Source: Christensenellaceae bacterium
GTDB lineage: Bacteria; Bacillota; Clostridia; Christensenellales; CAG-138
Length of the DNA: 55,901 nt
Direction of reading: 5' to 3'
Assembly (NCBI GenBank): GCA_031261085.1
Contig: JAISKB010000018.1
Coordinates: 78,409 to 134,309 of the forward strand
Shown here: piece after piece, positions 21,920 to 30,928 of the stretch
How positions within the stretch are numbered: position 1 is the first letter of the stretch
How the letters are laid out: each line of letters opens with the position of its first letter
Made by a program: the position numbers and the translations under genes
The notes under the pieces: model-generated
Told to the model about the DNA's origin: nothing
What the model saw: the letters and a program-made list of their open reading frames with translations, nothing else
The model's database searches: none

Positions 21920-22825
21920 ATGAGTACCAGCGATGATGTAGTTATAAAACGACTGATTAGTTATCCAGATGGAACTGTCTACGAAGGCGAATTTAAAGAT
22001 GGCATGGCGCATGGCAAGGGCAAGATGGTGTTGGCCAATGGCATTGCCTACGAAGGCGAGTGGCAAGACGGCATGCCGCACGATAGAGGCAAGGTGACGT
22101 CTGCCGACGGCTCTATATTCGACGGTGAATTTGAAGATGGTTTTCTGCGTAAGGGCAAGGTGATGTTGGCCGATGGAACAATTGTCTACGAGGGCGAGTT
22201 GAAAGATGACAATCCACACGGCAGGGGCAAGGTGATGTCTGCCGACGGCTCTATAATCGATGGTGAATTTGAAGATGGCTTTTTGCGTAAAGGCAAGGTG
22301 TCGTTGGCCGATGGATCTGTCTACGAGGGCGAATTGAAAGACGGCAAGCCACACGGCAGGGGCAAGGTGACAGCTGCCGGCGGCGATATATTCGACGGTG
22401 AATTTAAAGATGGTTTTCTGCATAAGGGCAAGATGTCATATGTCAATGGCGATATATTCGACGGTGAATTTGAAGATGACTTTCTACATAAAGGCAAGAT
22501 GTTGTATGCCGACGGCAGTACATTTGAAGGCGAGTGGAAAGATGACTGTATGCATAAGGGCAAGATGACGTTGGCCAGTGGAACTGTTTACGAGGGCGAG
22601 TGGAAAGATGATGAGGCGAACGGTGTTGGCATACAGTGGTGTATCGATGGAGTTGTCTGCGAAGGCGAATTTAAAGATGGATTTCTGCATAACGGCAAGA
22701 AAACGTATACCAATGGCAATATATTTGAAGGCGAATTAAAAGACGGCTTTCTGCATAAGGGCAAGATGATGTATGCCAATGGAGATGTTTATGAAGGCGA
22801 GTGGAAAGATGGCAAGCGAGAATGA
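21920..22825 (+). CDS. MORN-repeat protein (13 repeats)
   Basis: The protein has 301 residues made almost wholly of MORN repeats of 22-23 residues with the core YEGEWKDG---GKGKM. Thirteen units can be counted, the last truncated. There is no signal peptide, anchor or enzymatic domain, so it is probably cytosolic and may bind lipid headgroups or partner proteins. The start follows AGGAGG. Codon use and base composition are more AT-rich than the neighbours ackA and yceD, and the gene stands alone between two housekeeping operons, which suggests acquisition. Confidence 0.85.
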   Translation: MSTSDDVVIKRLISYPDGTVYEGEFKDGMAHGKGKMVLANGIAYEGEWQDGMPHDRGKVTSADGSIFDGEFEDGFLRKGKVMLADGTIVYEGELKDDNPHGRGKVMSADGSIIDGEFEDGFLRKGKVSLADGSVYEGELKDGKPHGRGKVTAAGGDIFDGEFKDGFLHKGKMSYVNGDIFDGEFEDDFLHKGKMLYADGSTFEGEWKDDCMHKGKMTLASGTVYEGEWKDDEANGVGIQWCIDGVVCEGEFKDGFLHNGKKTYTNGNIFEGELKDGFLHKGKMMYANGDVYEGEWKDGKRE

Positions 22826-22917
22826 TACTTGCAGTAATTGCGGAAATAATTCAATAATCCTCGCAATATCCTGCAACTTATTCGAAATTGGCTTCCGTGG
22901 CCCGCATTGGAAAAGGG

Positions 22918-22946
22918 TTGACAAAACGCCGCATGGCATATAGAAT
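22918..22946 (+). promoter_or_regulatory. Promoter of yceD-rpmF
   Basis: TTGACA (22918-22923), 17 bp, TAGAAT (22941-22946), 30 bp before the ATG of the DUF177 gene. Confidence 0.8.
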
Positions 22947-22976
22947 AACTAAGGTTGTGTTTTGAGGTGCTATTGC

Positions 22977-23489
22977 ATGAAGTTTAACGTTGCTGCCGAA
23001 ATGAAACAGCCCGGCAGGGCGGGCAGTTATGAGGCGCTCGAAACATGCCCCACGCAAAGCTACCTGGGCAGGCAAATCGAGTTTGCATCCCCGCTGGCGG
23101 TGCGCGCGGCCTATGTATACGATGGCGAAGGGTTCACCGTAAAGGGTGAGGCACAGGTTACGCTGTGTTCCGAATGCGCCCGCTGCGGCAAATCGTTTGA
23201 AGAACCGTTTGGGTTCGCATTCGAGGAGCGGTTCGTCAAAAACCCCGGCCCGGATGACGAGTGTTACCCGATGGGCAGCGAAGAGCTCGACATCGCCAAA
23301 ATGGTGTTCGACAACCTCTTTTTAAATCTTCCGCTCCACAGCGTGTGCAGTGAAGATTGCAAGGGTTTGTGCCCGGTTTGCGGGTGTGATTTGAATTTGG
23401 TGCAGTGTGCTTGCGTTGGGGCGGAAGATAAAGCGATCAATCCTTTCGCCAAGCTCGAAACGCTGTTGTATCACGATAAGGAGGTGTAA
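22977..23489 (+). CDS. YceD/DUF177 family protein
   Basis: The protein has 170 residues from the ATG at 22977, which follows GAGGTG. The family is linked to ribosomal RNA accumulation and is almost always encoded directly before rpmF, as here (2-bp gap). Cys pairs CSECARC (near 62-68) and [14 protein letters not shown] (near 124-137) suggest a zinc site. The order yceD-rpmF-plsX-acpP is conserved in many bacteria, although here a 550-bp spacer lies between rpmF and plsX. Confidence 0.88.
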   Translation: MKFNVAAEMKQPGRAGSYEALETCPTQSYLGRQIEFASPLAVRAAYVYDGEGFTVKGEAQVTLCSECARCGKSFEEPFGFAFEERFVKNPGPDDECYPMGSEELDIAKMVFDNLFLNLPLHSVCSEDCKGLCPVCGCDLNLVQCACVGAEDKAINPFAKLETLLYHDKEV

Positions 23490-23491
23490 GT

Positions 23492-23686
23492 ATGGCGGTT
23501 CCTAAAAGAAGGCAATCCAAGGCTCGGCGCGATTCCCGCAGGGCAAATTGGAAGCTGACCATTCCCGGTATCGTGGAATGCCCGCAGTGCCATCAGGCAA
23601 AGCTGGCGCATCGCGTATGCAAGAAATGCGGCTATTATGATGGCAAGCAGGCTGTTGCGCTCGATAGCGAAAAGGCAAAGGCTTAA
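23492..23686 (+). CDS. rpmF: 50S ribosomal protein L32
   Basis: The protein has 64 residues. The N-terminus [20 protein letters not shown] is the L32 signature. Cys30, Cys33, Cys43 and Cys46 form the zinc ribbon, so this is the C+ form. It is co-transcribed with yceD and ends before a terminator. Confidence 0.98.
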   Translation: MAVPKRRQSKARRDSRRANWKLTIPGIVECPQCHQAKLAHRVCKKCGYYDGKQAVALDSEKAKA

Positions 23687-23714
23687 GCGGCGCAATACAA
23701 ATTTTACCAAACAG

Positions 23715-23743
23715 GAGCTTTCCGTTTTAGGAGGGCTCTTTAG
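23715..23743 (+). terminator. Probable terminator after rpmF
   Basis: GAGC..TCC pairs with GGA..GCTC (23715-23738) with a small internal loop, followed by TTTAGTTT. Confidence 0.5.
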
Positions 23744-23841
23744 TTTATCCTAAAAGTTGAGTTTTTTCGGGGGTATGCCCTCACGCCCCGCGTTTTTTGC
23801 ATTTTAACTGTAGGGGCATAAGCTTTACCCCATCCCCCGGC

Positions 23842-24073
23842 CCCTTCCCCAGGGAAGGGAAAGAGAATTAAGGAATTTTATTTGCGGGGGCAAGCCCCCG
23901 CGCCCCCAGTTAGAGCAAATTCCTATCCACTTTTTTCCAAAGCAATTTGAAAGAAATTCTTTCCACAGAGCTAACGACCTAAATACCCCTGTGCAAAAGT
24001 TCTTTTCTCCATGCGAAGGGGCCTGGGGACGGCGCCCCGTCCCCAGCCGGGGTGCGGGGGCAGGTGCCCCCGC
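23842..24073. repeat. Cluster of four GC-rich palindromes upstream of plsX
   Basis: Perfect inverted repeats lie at 23842-23859 (CCCTTCCC/GGGAAGGG), 23884-23901 (GCGGGGG/CCCCCGC), 24023-24046 (CTGGGGACGG/CCGTCCCCAG) and 24054-24073 (GCGGGGGCA/TGCCCCCGC). They are separated by AT-richer sequence that encodes nothing supportable. The 550-bp spacer 23687-24236 looks like an aggregation of REP-type palindromic elements. Confidence 0.7.
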
Positions 24074-24135
24074 GAAACGTTCCCCCAAAATATGCTCCCT
24101 CCCTTAAGATAGGAGTTAAACCAAGCCAAATCTCC

Positions 24136-24164
24136 TTCCCAAACCGGCCCGATTACGGTATAAT
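24136..24164 (+). promoter_or_regulatory. Candidate promoter of plsX
   Basis: TTCCCA (24136-24141), 17 bp, TATAAT (24159-24164), 73 bp before the ATG. The -10 is perfect and the -35 is weak. Confidence 0.55.
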
Positions 24165-24236
24165 ACCCACAGGAAGCATTGTTAACCTTCGGCGGCAAAG
24201 CAAACCCTAGGCATCGCAAAAAAGGAGCCATTTAGC

Positions 24237-25247
24237 ATGAAACTAGCTATCGACGTATTCGGCGGCGACAACGCGCCGCAAGCGGTATTGGAAGGCTGCG
24301 CGGCGGCGCTGGGCCGCTATGCGGATATTGAACTGCTGCTGTTTGGGGATGAACCCACCATGCGGGCGGCGTTGGCGCAATACCCGCAGCTGCAGGGCGA
24401 CCGGGTAACGCTGCATCACGCGCCGCAGGTGATAGGCTGCGATGAGCCGCCCACGCAGGCGGTGCGCGGCAAAAAGGAATCCTCGCTGGTGCGGGCGCTG
24501 ACCGCCGTGCGGGAGGGCGAAGCCGCCTGCGTTGTATCCGCCGGCAGCACCGGGGCGTTGCTTGCGGGCGCCACGTTCATCGTGCGGCGCATACAGGGCG
24601 TTAAACGCCCCGCGCTGGGCATGCCGCTGCCCTCGCTTACCGGCCAAACCATGCTGATGGACTGCGGCGCGAATGTGGATTGCAAGCCTTCTTACCTCGT
24701 GCAGTTTGCCGTGATGAGCAGCGCCTACCTCACGCAGGTCCTGGGGGTGCAAAACCCGCGCATCGGCCTGCTGAACAACGGAACCGAGGCCGAAAAGGGC
24801 AACGCGCTCACCAAGGCCGCGTATGCGCTGCTGAAGGACGCGCCGGTAAACTTTGCGGGCAACTGCGAGGCGCGGGATATACTTTCCGGCGCATTCGACG
24901 CGGTGATTTGCGATGGCTTCGCGGGCAATGTGGTTATCAAAAACCTCGAAGGCTTGGCCGAAGCGATATTTACCATGCTTAAGCGGGAGCTGACAGCGGA
25001 TGTTCGCAGCAAGCTGGGCGCGGCCTTGGCCGGCCCCGCGTTCCGCCGGCTCAAGCGCGTGATGGACTATACCGAGTATGGCGGCGCGCCGTTATTGGGC
25101 GCCGAGGGCGGCGTTATCAAGGCGCATGGCAGCTCCAACGCAAAGGCGTTTGCCGCGGCTATCGGCCAGGCGCGCAACTACGCCTTGGGGCATGTGAGCG
25201 ATGCAATCCGCGAAGGTATCGCGCTGCTGCCCGAGATAGAGGATTGA
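24237..25247 (+). CDS. plsX: Phosphate acyltransferase PlsX
   Basis: The protein has 336 residues, full length. PlsX converts acyl-ACP to acyl phosphate, the acyl donor for PlsY in the first step of phospholipid synthesis, at the inner membrane face. The N-terminus KLAIDVFGGDNAP is the family signature. Further blocks are SAGSTGALLAGATFIV (near 101-116) and CDGFAGNVVIKNLEG. Full-length spacing to acpP (78 bp) includes an internal promoter. AAAGGAG precedes the ATG. Confidence 0.95.
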   Translation: MKLAIDVFGGDNAPQAVLEGCAAALGRYADIELLLFGDEPTMRAALAQYPQLQGDRVTLHHAPQVIGCDEPPTQAVRGKKESSLVRALTAVREGEAACVVSAGSTGALLAGATFIVRRIQGVKRPALGMPLPSLTGQTMLMDCGANVDCKPSYLVQFAVMSSAYLTQVLGVQNPRIGLLNNGTEAEKGNALTKAAYALLKDAPVNFAGNCEARDILSGAFDAVICDGFAGNVVIKNLEGLAEAIFTMLKRELTADVRSKLGAALAGPAFRRLKRVMDYTEYGGAPLLGAEGGVIKAHGSSNAKAFAAAIGQARNYALGHVSDAIREGIALLPEIED

Positions 25248-25261
25248 CAGATGGCTTAAAA

Positions 25262-25290
25262 TTGACTAAACTATGCGTAGCAATTATAAT
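25262..25290 (+). promoter_or_regulatory. Promoter of acpP
   Basis: TTGACT (25262-25267), 17 bp, TATAAT (25285-25290), 35 bp before the ATG. It allows acyl carrier protein to be made in excess over PlsX. Confidence 0.85.
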
Positions 25291-25325
25291 TTATATAGCT
25301 ATATGCTGAAAGGCGGTATTTTTAA

Positions 25326-25550
25326 ATGGTTTTCGAAAAGATCCGTTCTATGCTTGCGGAACAAATGAATATTTCACCCGAAACCATCACGTTGGAAACA
25401 CGGCTGAGCGAAGATCTTAAAGCCGATTCGCTGGATTTGGTAGAGCTGATTATGGATCTTGAGCAGGAATATTCCATCCAGATTCCCGAGGAAGAGCTGC
25501 CCAACATTCACACGGTCGGCGATATAGCGGCGTTTTTCACTAAAGAATAA
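25326..25550 (+). CDS. acpP: Acyl carrier protein
   Basis: The protein has 74 residues, acidic. Ser35 in KADSLDLVEL is the 4'-phosphopantetheine attachment site. It carries growing fatty acyl chains and supplies acyl-ACP to PlsX. The ATG follows GAAAGGCGG. The gene has its own consensus promoter and lies upstream of a terminator-containing 158-bp spacer. Confidence 0.97.
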   Translation: MVFEKIRSMLAEQMNISPETITLETRLSEDLKADSLDLVELIMDLEQEYSIQIPEEELPNIHTVGDIAAFFTKE

Positions 25551-25661
25551 CAAAGGCACCGGCCCGGTTGGCGCTGGGGCGTGCGGCCTTGCCAAACGAG
25601 CGTTATGGGCGCGGGCCGCAAGGGCGGTAACGGGATAGCTGGTGCGTGTTCAGGCAAATAC

Positions 25662-25692
25662 TGCCCGCATTTTTTTCGATGCGGGCATTTTT
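25662..25692 (+). terminator. Strong intrinsic terminator just before rnc
   Basis: A 9-bp perfect stem TGCCCGCAT/ATGCGGGCA (25662-25670 and 25679-25687) with a T-rich loop is followed by TTTTT. It ends 16 bp before the rnc start and directly abuts its ribosome binding site, so rnc and the genes after it depend on read-through. Confidence 0.8.
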
Positions 25693-25708
25693 ACATGGAG
25701 CAACTAAA

Positions 25709-26458
25709 ATGGATCAAAAAGAGCAAACGGAACACCGCGATTTTTTGCGCGCGCAGCAATTGCTGGCCGCGGCGCAGCGTTTGGGCTATACGTTTGCCGA
25801 TTTGTCGCTGCTGGATGCGGCGCTGACGCATACCTCCTATGTTAAGGGCGATGGCTATGCCCGCGAGCACAACGAGCGCCTGGAATTTTTGGGCGACGCC
25901 GTGCTGGAGCTGTGCGTGAGCGAGTATATTTACCGCAACTACCCCAAGCTCAACGAGGGCGTGATGACCCGCGCGCGCGCGGCGACGGTGTGCGAAAGCG
26001 CGCTGTATAGGGCCGCGCTGGATATCCGCATCGGCGAAGGGCTGCGGCTGAGCCATGGCGAGGAACATTCGGGCGGGCGGGAGAAGCCCTCGATATTGGC
26101 CGACGCGGTGGAAGCGGCGATTGGCGCGGTATTTTTGGATGGCGGTATGGAAGCGGCGCGCGCGCTGGTGCTGCGCTTAACGAAGGAGCAGATTATAAGC
26201 GCGGTTTCCAACGTAGACGCCAAGGATTATAAAACCATGCTGCAGGAATATGTGCAAAAACGGCATAAAGGCAACGTGAGCTACGAATTGCTGGATACCA
26301 AGGGGCCGGATCATAACAAGACGTTCGTATTGCGCGCCATCGTGGCGGGGCAGCCCATGGGCGCGGGGCAGGGCAGCTCCAAACAGGACGCGGGGCAGGC
26401 GGCCGCCAAAGAAACACTTGCGATGCTGGGCGTGCCGCATGGAGAGGAAACACATTGA
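25709..26458 (+). CDS. rnc: Ribonuclease III
   Basis: The protein has 249 residues from the ATG at 25709; a longer frame from 25646 would run through the terminator and is rejected. It cleaves double-stranded RNA in rRNA maturation. The signature HNERLEFLGDAVLEL (near 52-66) carries the catalytic Glu and Asp, and DAVEAAIGAVFLDGG holds the second acidic pair. The C-terminal dsRNA-binding domain spans about 175-245. It overlaps smc by 4 bp. Confidence 0.96.
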   Translation: MDQKEQTEHRDFLRAQQLLAAAQRLGYTFADLSLLDAALTHTSYVKGDGYAREHNERLEFLGDAVLELCVSEYIYRNYPKLNEGVMTRARAATVCESALYRAALDIRIGEGLRLSHGEEHSGGREKPSILADAVEAAIGAVFLDGGMEAARALVLRLTKEQIISAVSNVDAKDYKTMLQEYVQKRHKGNVSYELLDTKGPDHNKTFVLRAIVAGQPMGAGQGSSKQDAGQAAAKETLAMLGVPHGEETH

Positions 26459-29400
26459 AGCTTACCAAATTGGAACTCAACGGTTTTAAGTCCTTTGCGC
26501 GTAAAACCGAAATCCATATCGAAAATGGCATTACGGCTATCATCGGCCCCAACGGCAGCGGCAAAAGCAACATCGCGGATGCCGTGCGCTGGGTGCTGGG
26601 CGAGCAGAGCGCCAAGGCGCTGCGCGGCACCAAGATGGAGGATGTCATATTCAACGGCACCCAATCGCGCAAGCCGCAGGCCTTTTGCGAGGTGACCCTC
26701 ACCTTCGACAACAGCGACGGTGAGCTGCCCACCGAGTTTGCCGAGGTGAGTGTAACCAGGCGGGTATACCGCAGCGGCGAGAGCGAATATTTGCTGAACC
26801 GGGGCGCGTGCCGCCTAAAGGATATACAAGCCCTGCTGCGGGATACCGGCGTGGGTAAAGAAGGCTATTCCATCATAAGCCAGGGCAAGGTAGAGGAGAT
26901 ACTCTCGAACCGCTCGGATGAGCGGCGCGCCGCGTTTGAAGAGGCCGCGGGCATTATGAAATACCGCGTGCGCAAGGAAGAGGCCGAGCGGAAGCTCGAC
27001 AATACAAAAAAGAACCTGGTGCGGCTGGATGACATATTAAAGGAGCTGGAGCGGCAGGTCGGCCCGCTCGAGGAGCAGAGCGCCGCCGCGCGGGAATATT
27101 TAAAGCTGCGGGATGAGCTGAAAGAAATCGAGATCAACGTATTTTTATATCAATACGATAAGCTTACCGAGCGGCTTGCCGGGCTGACCGGCACGCTGGA
27201 GCAGCTGGATGAGCAGCTCGTTTCCTCCGGCGCGGTATTCGACCAGCTGGGCGCCGATTGCATGGCCGAGGAGGAGAAGGAGCGCGCGCTGAGCACCGCG
27301 ATTGGCGACCTGCAAAACCGCCTGCTCGCCATGTCCTCCGGGGCCGAAACGCACAGCGGCGAAGCCAAGGTGCTGCAGGAACGCATGGCGGGGCTGGAAC
27401 GGGAGCGGGAGCGGCTGCAGGCCGAAAACGGGCAAATCTCTCAAAAGCACGCGGAGCTTTCCGCACAGATACAATCCTTTGCCGAGGATGCGGAGGATGG
27501 GCGCAAGGCATACGAGCAAAGCGCCGCCCTGCTTATGCAAACGGAATCGCAGCTGAACGCGCTGCAGGCGCAAATCGATGAAAAAGAAGCGGATACCGAG
27601 CGCCGCAAAAACAGCATGATAGAGGCCTTAAACCGCCTCTCCGATTCTAAAAGCCGCATTTCGGGGCTGGAAGCCATAAAAACCACGCTGCTCGCCCGGG
27701 TGGATGCCGTGTTGGCCGAGCAGGCTGGCATACGCGAGGAGGGCGAAAAGCTCGCCGGCGAATATGGCGCGCTGCAGGGTCGCTATTTAGAGTTGCAGGC
27801 GGAATACGCGCAGAAGAACGCCGCGCGCGAAGCCGCGGTGCAGCGCGTCAACGAGCTTGCCGGCGCCCTGCGTGCCGGGCAGGAGGATTTGCGGGGCATG
27901 GAGCAGCGCATGCAAGCCGCTTCCAGCCGCATCAAGGTGCTCGAAGAGATGAAAAAGGCGCACGAGGGCTACTATGCGAGCGTGCGCAACATATTGCGGG
28001 ATGCCGAGCGGGATATGGGCTTAAAGCAGTGCATCGAGGGCGTGGTGGCCGAGCTTGTGCGGGTGCCGCAGCAATATGAGGTGGCGATTGAAATGGCGCT
28101 GGGCAGCGCCCTGCAAAATATCGTGACCCCCACCGAGCAGGCCGCCAAGCAGGTGATAGACCGCTTGCGGCAAAAGGAATATGGCCGGGCCACGCTGCTG
28201 CCGGTATCCATGATGCGGCCCCGGCTGCTGGGCGATAAGGAACGCGAGCAGTGCCGGGTGGAGGGCTTTTTGGGTATCGCAAGCGAGCTGGTGGCGTATG
28301 ACGCGCGCTATCAGGGCATATTCGAAAACCTGTTGGGCCGCACCGTAATCGTGCGGGACCTGGATGCGGGCATCGCCATCAACAGGCAGGCGCACGGGGC
28401 GTTTCGCATCGCCACCATAAAGGGGGATATCATCAACCCCGGCGGCTCCATGACGGGCGGCAGCACGCAAAAGCGCGAGTTCAGCCTGATTGGCCGGGAG
28501 CGCGAAATAGACGAGCTGAATAAAAACCTGGCCGCGCTGCAGGCGGGCATCGCGCTAAGGCAAAAGGAATGCGGGGAGCTGGAAATCGCGCTGGCGCAGG
28601 CCAACCATGCGGCGGAGCAGGCCGCAGGCGCGCAGCACGCGCAGGATGTGGAGCTGGCCGCACAGCGCGAAAAGACCGAAGCTCTGCGCCAATATGTCGA
28701 GGATAACGAGCAGGGCTTGGCGCGCGGCGAGCTGGAGTGCAGCCAAATACGCGATAATATCGAGAATATCGACGAGCAGTGCCGCGAGGCCGCGCAGGAT
28801 CAAACCAAGCTGGAGCAGGGCAGCGAGGTAACGCAGGAGGATATCCGCGCGCTGCAGGCCGAAATACACGCGCTGCATGCCCGGCACAACAGCGTGAACG
28901 AGGAAATGACGCGGCAGAAGGTGGCGTTGATGGCGCAGGAAAAAGAAGCGCAATCCGCCGAGCACGAGCGCGGCCGTATGCGCAAAGAGGCCGATGCGCT
29001 GCTGAAGCAGGCCGATGCAAATAAAGAGACCGTGGAGCGGGGCGAGGCGCAGCTTAACGAAATGCGGGCGCAGTTTGGCGCGCTGGGGCAAAACATCGAT
29101 GCCGAGCGCAAGGATATCGATGTGCTGACCGGGCAGTTGCACGCGCTTGAAGAGGAGCGGATTCAGCGCCTGCACGCGCTGGATGAAGCGAGGGAGCGCA
29201 AGGATACGCTCAATATCGAAATCGGCGACCTGCGCGAAAGGCGGCACCGCGCCGAGCTCAACCAAAGCCGGGCGCAGCTTGAGCTTGCCAACATGCAGGA
29301 CCGCATTTGGAACGATTATGAGATAACCTACGAAAACGCGCAGCCGTTGCGGCGGGATATCGCCGTTATGGCCAGCCACGCGCGCATCGATGAGCTCAAG

Positions 29401-30018
29401 CAAGCCATACGCGAGCTGGGGGATGTAAACGTCAGCTCGATTGAGGATTATAAAAACGTGAAGGAGCGCTTCGAAACGCTGGATGCGCAGTGCCGCGACC
29501 TCACGCAGGCCGAGGCGGATTTACAGGTGCTCATCGCCGACCTGGCCGCCACCATGGAAGATGAGTTTAAAAAGCAGTTCTTCTTAATACAGCAAAACTT
29601 CTTCACCGTGTTTGCGGAGCTGTTTGGCGGGGGCCGGGCCGAGCTGGTGCTCAGCGACCCCAACGACATACTCAACTGCGATATAGACATCATCGCGCAG
29701 CCGCCGGGCAAAAAGCAGCAGCTGCTATCGCTGCTGTCGGGCGGCGAACGCACGCTCACGGCCATCGCGCTGCTGTTTGCCATACTCAAGCTCAAGCCCA
29801 CGGCATTCTGCATACTCGACGAGATCGAAGCCGCGCTGGATGAAGCCAACGTGACCAACTTTGCCGAGTATGTGCGCAACTATTCGCAAAACACGCAGTT
29901 TATACTCATCACGCACCGCAAGGGCAGCATGGAGGTATGCGATTCACTCTACGGCGTGGCGATGGAGGAAAAGGGCATATCCAAAATCGTGTCCGCGCGC
30001 TTCAACGAAATCGCATAA
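26455..30018 (+). CDS. smc: Chromosome segregation protein SMC
   Basis: The protein has 1187 residues, full length. SMC with ScpAB condenses and separates sister chromosomes. Walker A GPNGSGKSN is at 31-39. Long coiled coils flank the hinge (about 510-680, starting GLKQCIEGVVAELV). The signature LLSGGERTLTAIALLFA and Walker B AFCILDEIEAALDEANV lie near the C-terminus. The TTG start at 26455 overlaps the rnc stop; the expected family N-terminus (KLELNGFKSFA) begins a few residues in, which supports it. Confidence 0.97.
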   Translation: MKLTKLELNGFKSFARKTEIHIENGITAIIGPNGSGKSNIADAVRWVLGEQSAKALRGTKMEDVIFNGTQSRKPQAFCEVTLTFDNSDGELPTEFAEVSVTRRVYRSGESEYLLNRGACRLKDIQALLRDTGVGKEGYSIISQGKVEEILSNRSDERRAAFEEAAGIMKYRVRKEEAERKLDNTKKNLVRLDDILKELERQVGPLEEQSAAAREYLKLRDELKEIEINVFLYQYDKLTERLAGLTGTLEQLDEQLVSSGAVFDQLGADCMAEEEKERALSTAIGDLQNRLLAMSSGAETHSGEAKVLQERMAGLERERERLQAENGQISQKHAELSAQIQSFAEDAEDGRKAYEQSAALLMQTESQLNALQAQIDEKEADTERRKNSMIEALNRLSDSKSRISGLEAIKTTLLARVDAVLAEQAGIREEGEKLAGEYGALQGRYLELQAEYAQKNAAREAAVQRVNELAGALRAGQEDLRGMEQRMQAASSRIKVLEEMKKAHEGYYASVRNILRDAERDMGLKQCIEGVVAELVRVPQQYEVAIEMALGSALQNIVTPTEQAAKQVIDRLRQKEYGRATLLPVSMMRPRLLGDKEREQCRVEGFLGIASELVAYDARYQGIFENLLGRTVIVRDLDAGIAINRQAHGAFRIATIKGDIINPGGSMTGGSTQKREFSLIGREREIDELNKNLAALQAGIALRQKECGELEIALAQANHAAEQAAGAQHAQDVELAAQREKTEALRQYVEDNEQGLARGELECSQIRDNIENIDEQCREAAQDQTKLEQGSEVTQEDIRALQAEIHALHARHNSVNEEMTRQKVALMAQEKEAQSAEHERGRMRKEADALLKQADANKETVERGEAQLNEMRAQFGALGQNIDAERKDIDVLTGQLHALEEERIQRLHALDEARERKDTLNIEIGDLRERRHRAELNQSRAQLELANMQDRIWNDYEITYENAQPLRRDIAVMASHARIDELKQAIRELGDVNVSSIEDYKNVKERFETLDAQCRDLTQAEADLQVLIADLAATMEDEFKKQFFLIQQNFFTVFAELFGGGRAELVLSDPNDILNCDIDIIAQPPGKKQQLLSLLSGGERTLTAIALLFAILKLKPTAFCILDEIEAALDEANVTNFAEYVRNYSQNTQFILITHRKGSMEVCDSLYGVAMEEKGISKIVSARFNEIA

Positions 30019-30027
30019 GGAGAGACC

Positions 30028-30927
30028 ATGGCGGGCTTTTTCGAAAAACTAAAGGGCGGGCTTTCTCAAACGGGCGGCGGTTTGCTGGCCGGCCTGTTTG
30101 CGGGCGACGCGCGCATAGACGGCGATTTTTACGATGAACTCGAAGAGGCATTGATACTTGCCGACGTGGGCATGCCAACCTCCACAAAGATACTCGGGCA
30201 GCTGAAGGAGACCGTGCGGGCGCAAAACATTCATACGAGCGGCGAGGCCAAGCAGGCGATGGTCGAGCTGCTGACCGGCATCATGCGGCCTGAAGAGAGC
30301 TTTTTACCGCAGGCCGGGCAGGCCGTGCTGCTGATCGTGGGGGTAAACGGCGTGGGCAAAACCACCTCCATAGGCAAGCTGGCGCACTACTATAAACAGC
30401 AAGGACAAAAACCCCTGCTGGCGGCGGCGGATACCTTCCGCGCGGCGGCGGCGGAGCAGCTGCGCATATGGGCGGGGCGGGCGGATGTGCCCATCGTGAG
30501 CCAAGGCGAGGGCGCCGACCCGGCGGCGGTGGTATTTGACGCCATCGCCTCCTACAAGGCCAAGGGGCTGAACCTGCTGCTGGTGGATACCGCGGGCCGC
30601 CTGCACAATAAAAAAAACCTGATGGCGGAGCTATCCAAAATGCGGCGCATAGTAGAGCGGGAACTGCCGGAGGTGCGCTGCGAAACGCTGCTTGTGCTCG
30701 ATGCCGTTACCGGGCAAAACGCGCTGGCGCAGGCCAAGGCGTTTGGCGAGGCGGCGGGGCTTACCGGCATCATACTCACCAAGCTGGATGGCACCGCCAA
30801 GGGCGGCGTGGCGTTGGCCGTGCGCGAGGAACTGGGCGTGCCGGTGCGGTTTGTGGGCGTGGGCGAGGGGATAGACGACCTGCAGCCATTCGACCCCGAA
30901 GCGTTTGCCCGCGCGCTGTTGGGCTGA
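30028..30927 (+). CDS. ftsY: Signal recognition particle receptor FtsY
   Basis: The protein has 299 residues, the short Gram-positive form lacking the acidic A domain. The SRP GTPase motifs are GVNGVGKTTSIGKLA (near 104-118), AADTFRAAAAEQL, VDTAGRLHNK, TKLDGTAKGG and the closing GVGEGIDDLQPF. It receives Ffh-ribosome complexes at the membrane. AAGGAG precedes the ATG, 9 bp after smc. Its partner Ffh is encoded 1.6 kb downstream. Confidence 0.96.
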   Translation: MAGFFEKLKGGLSQTGGGLLAGLFAGDARIDGDFYDELEEALILADVGMPTSTKILGQLKETVRAQNIHTSGEAKQAMVELLTGIMRPEESFLPQAGQAVLLIVGVNGVGKTTSIGKLAHYYKQQGQKPLLAAADTFRAAAAEQLRIWAGRADVPIVSQGEGADPAAVVFDAIASYKAKGLNLLLVDTAGRLHNKKNLMAELSKMRRIVERELPEVRCETLLVLDAVTGQNALAQAKAFGEAAGLTGIILTKLDGTAKGGVALAVREELGVPVRFVGVGEGIDDLQPFDPEAFARALLG

Positions 30928-30928
30928 T

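Noticed and set aside
25551..25661. Known riboswitch class upstream of rnc
   Set aside because: I compared the spacer by eye with consensus cores such as c-di-GMP, TPP, SAM and cobalamin and saw no match.
25646..25708. Extended N-terminus of RNase III
   Set aside because: The added 21 codons would be read through the terminator hairpin and the normal ribosome site. The family N-terminus fits the ATG at 25709.
28555..29403. 282-codon minus-strand frame inside smc
   Set aside because: Leucine-rich pattern arises from reading the coiled-coil codons backwards; there is no independent support.
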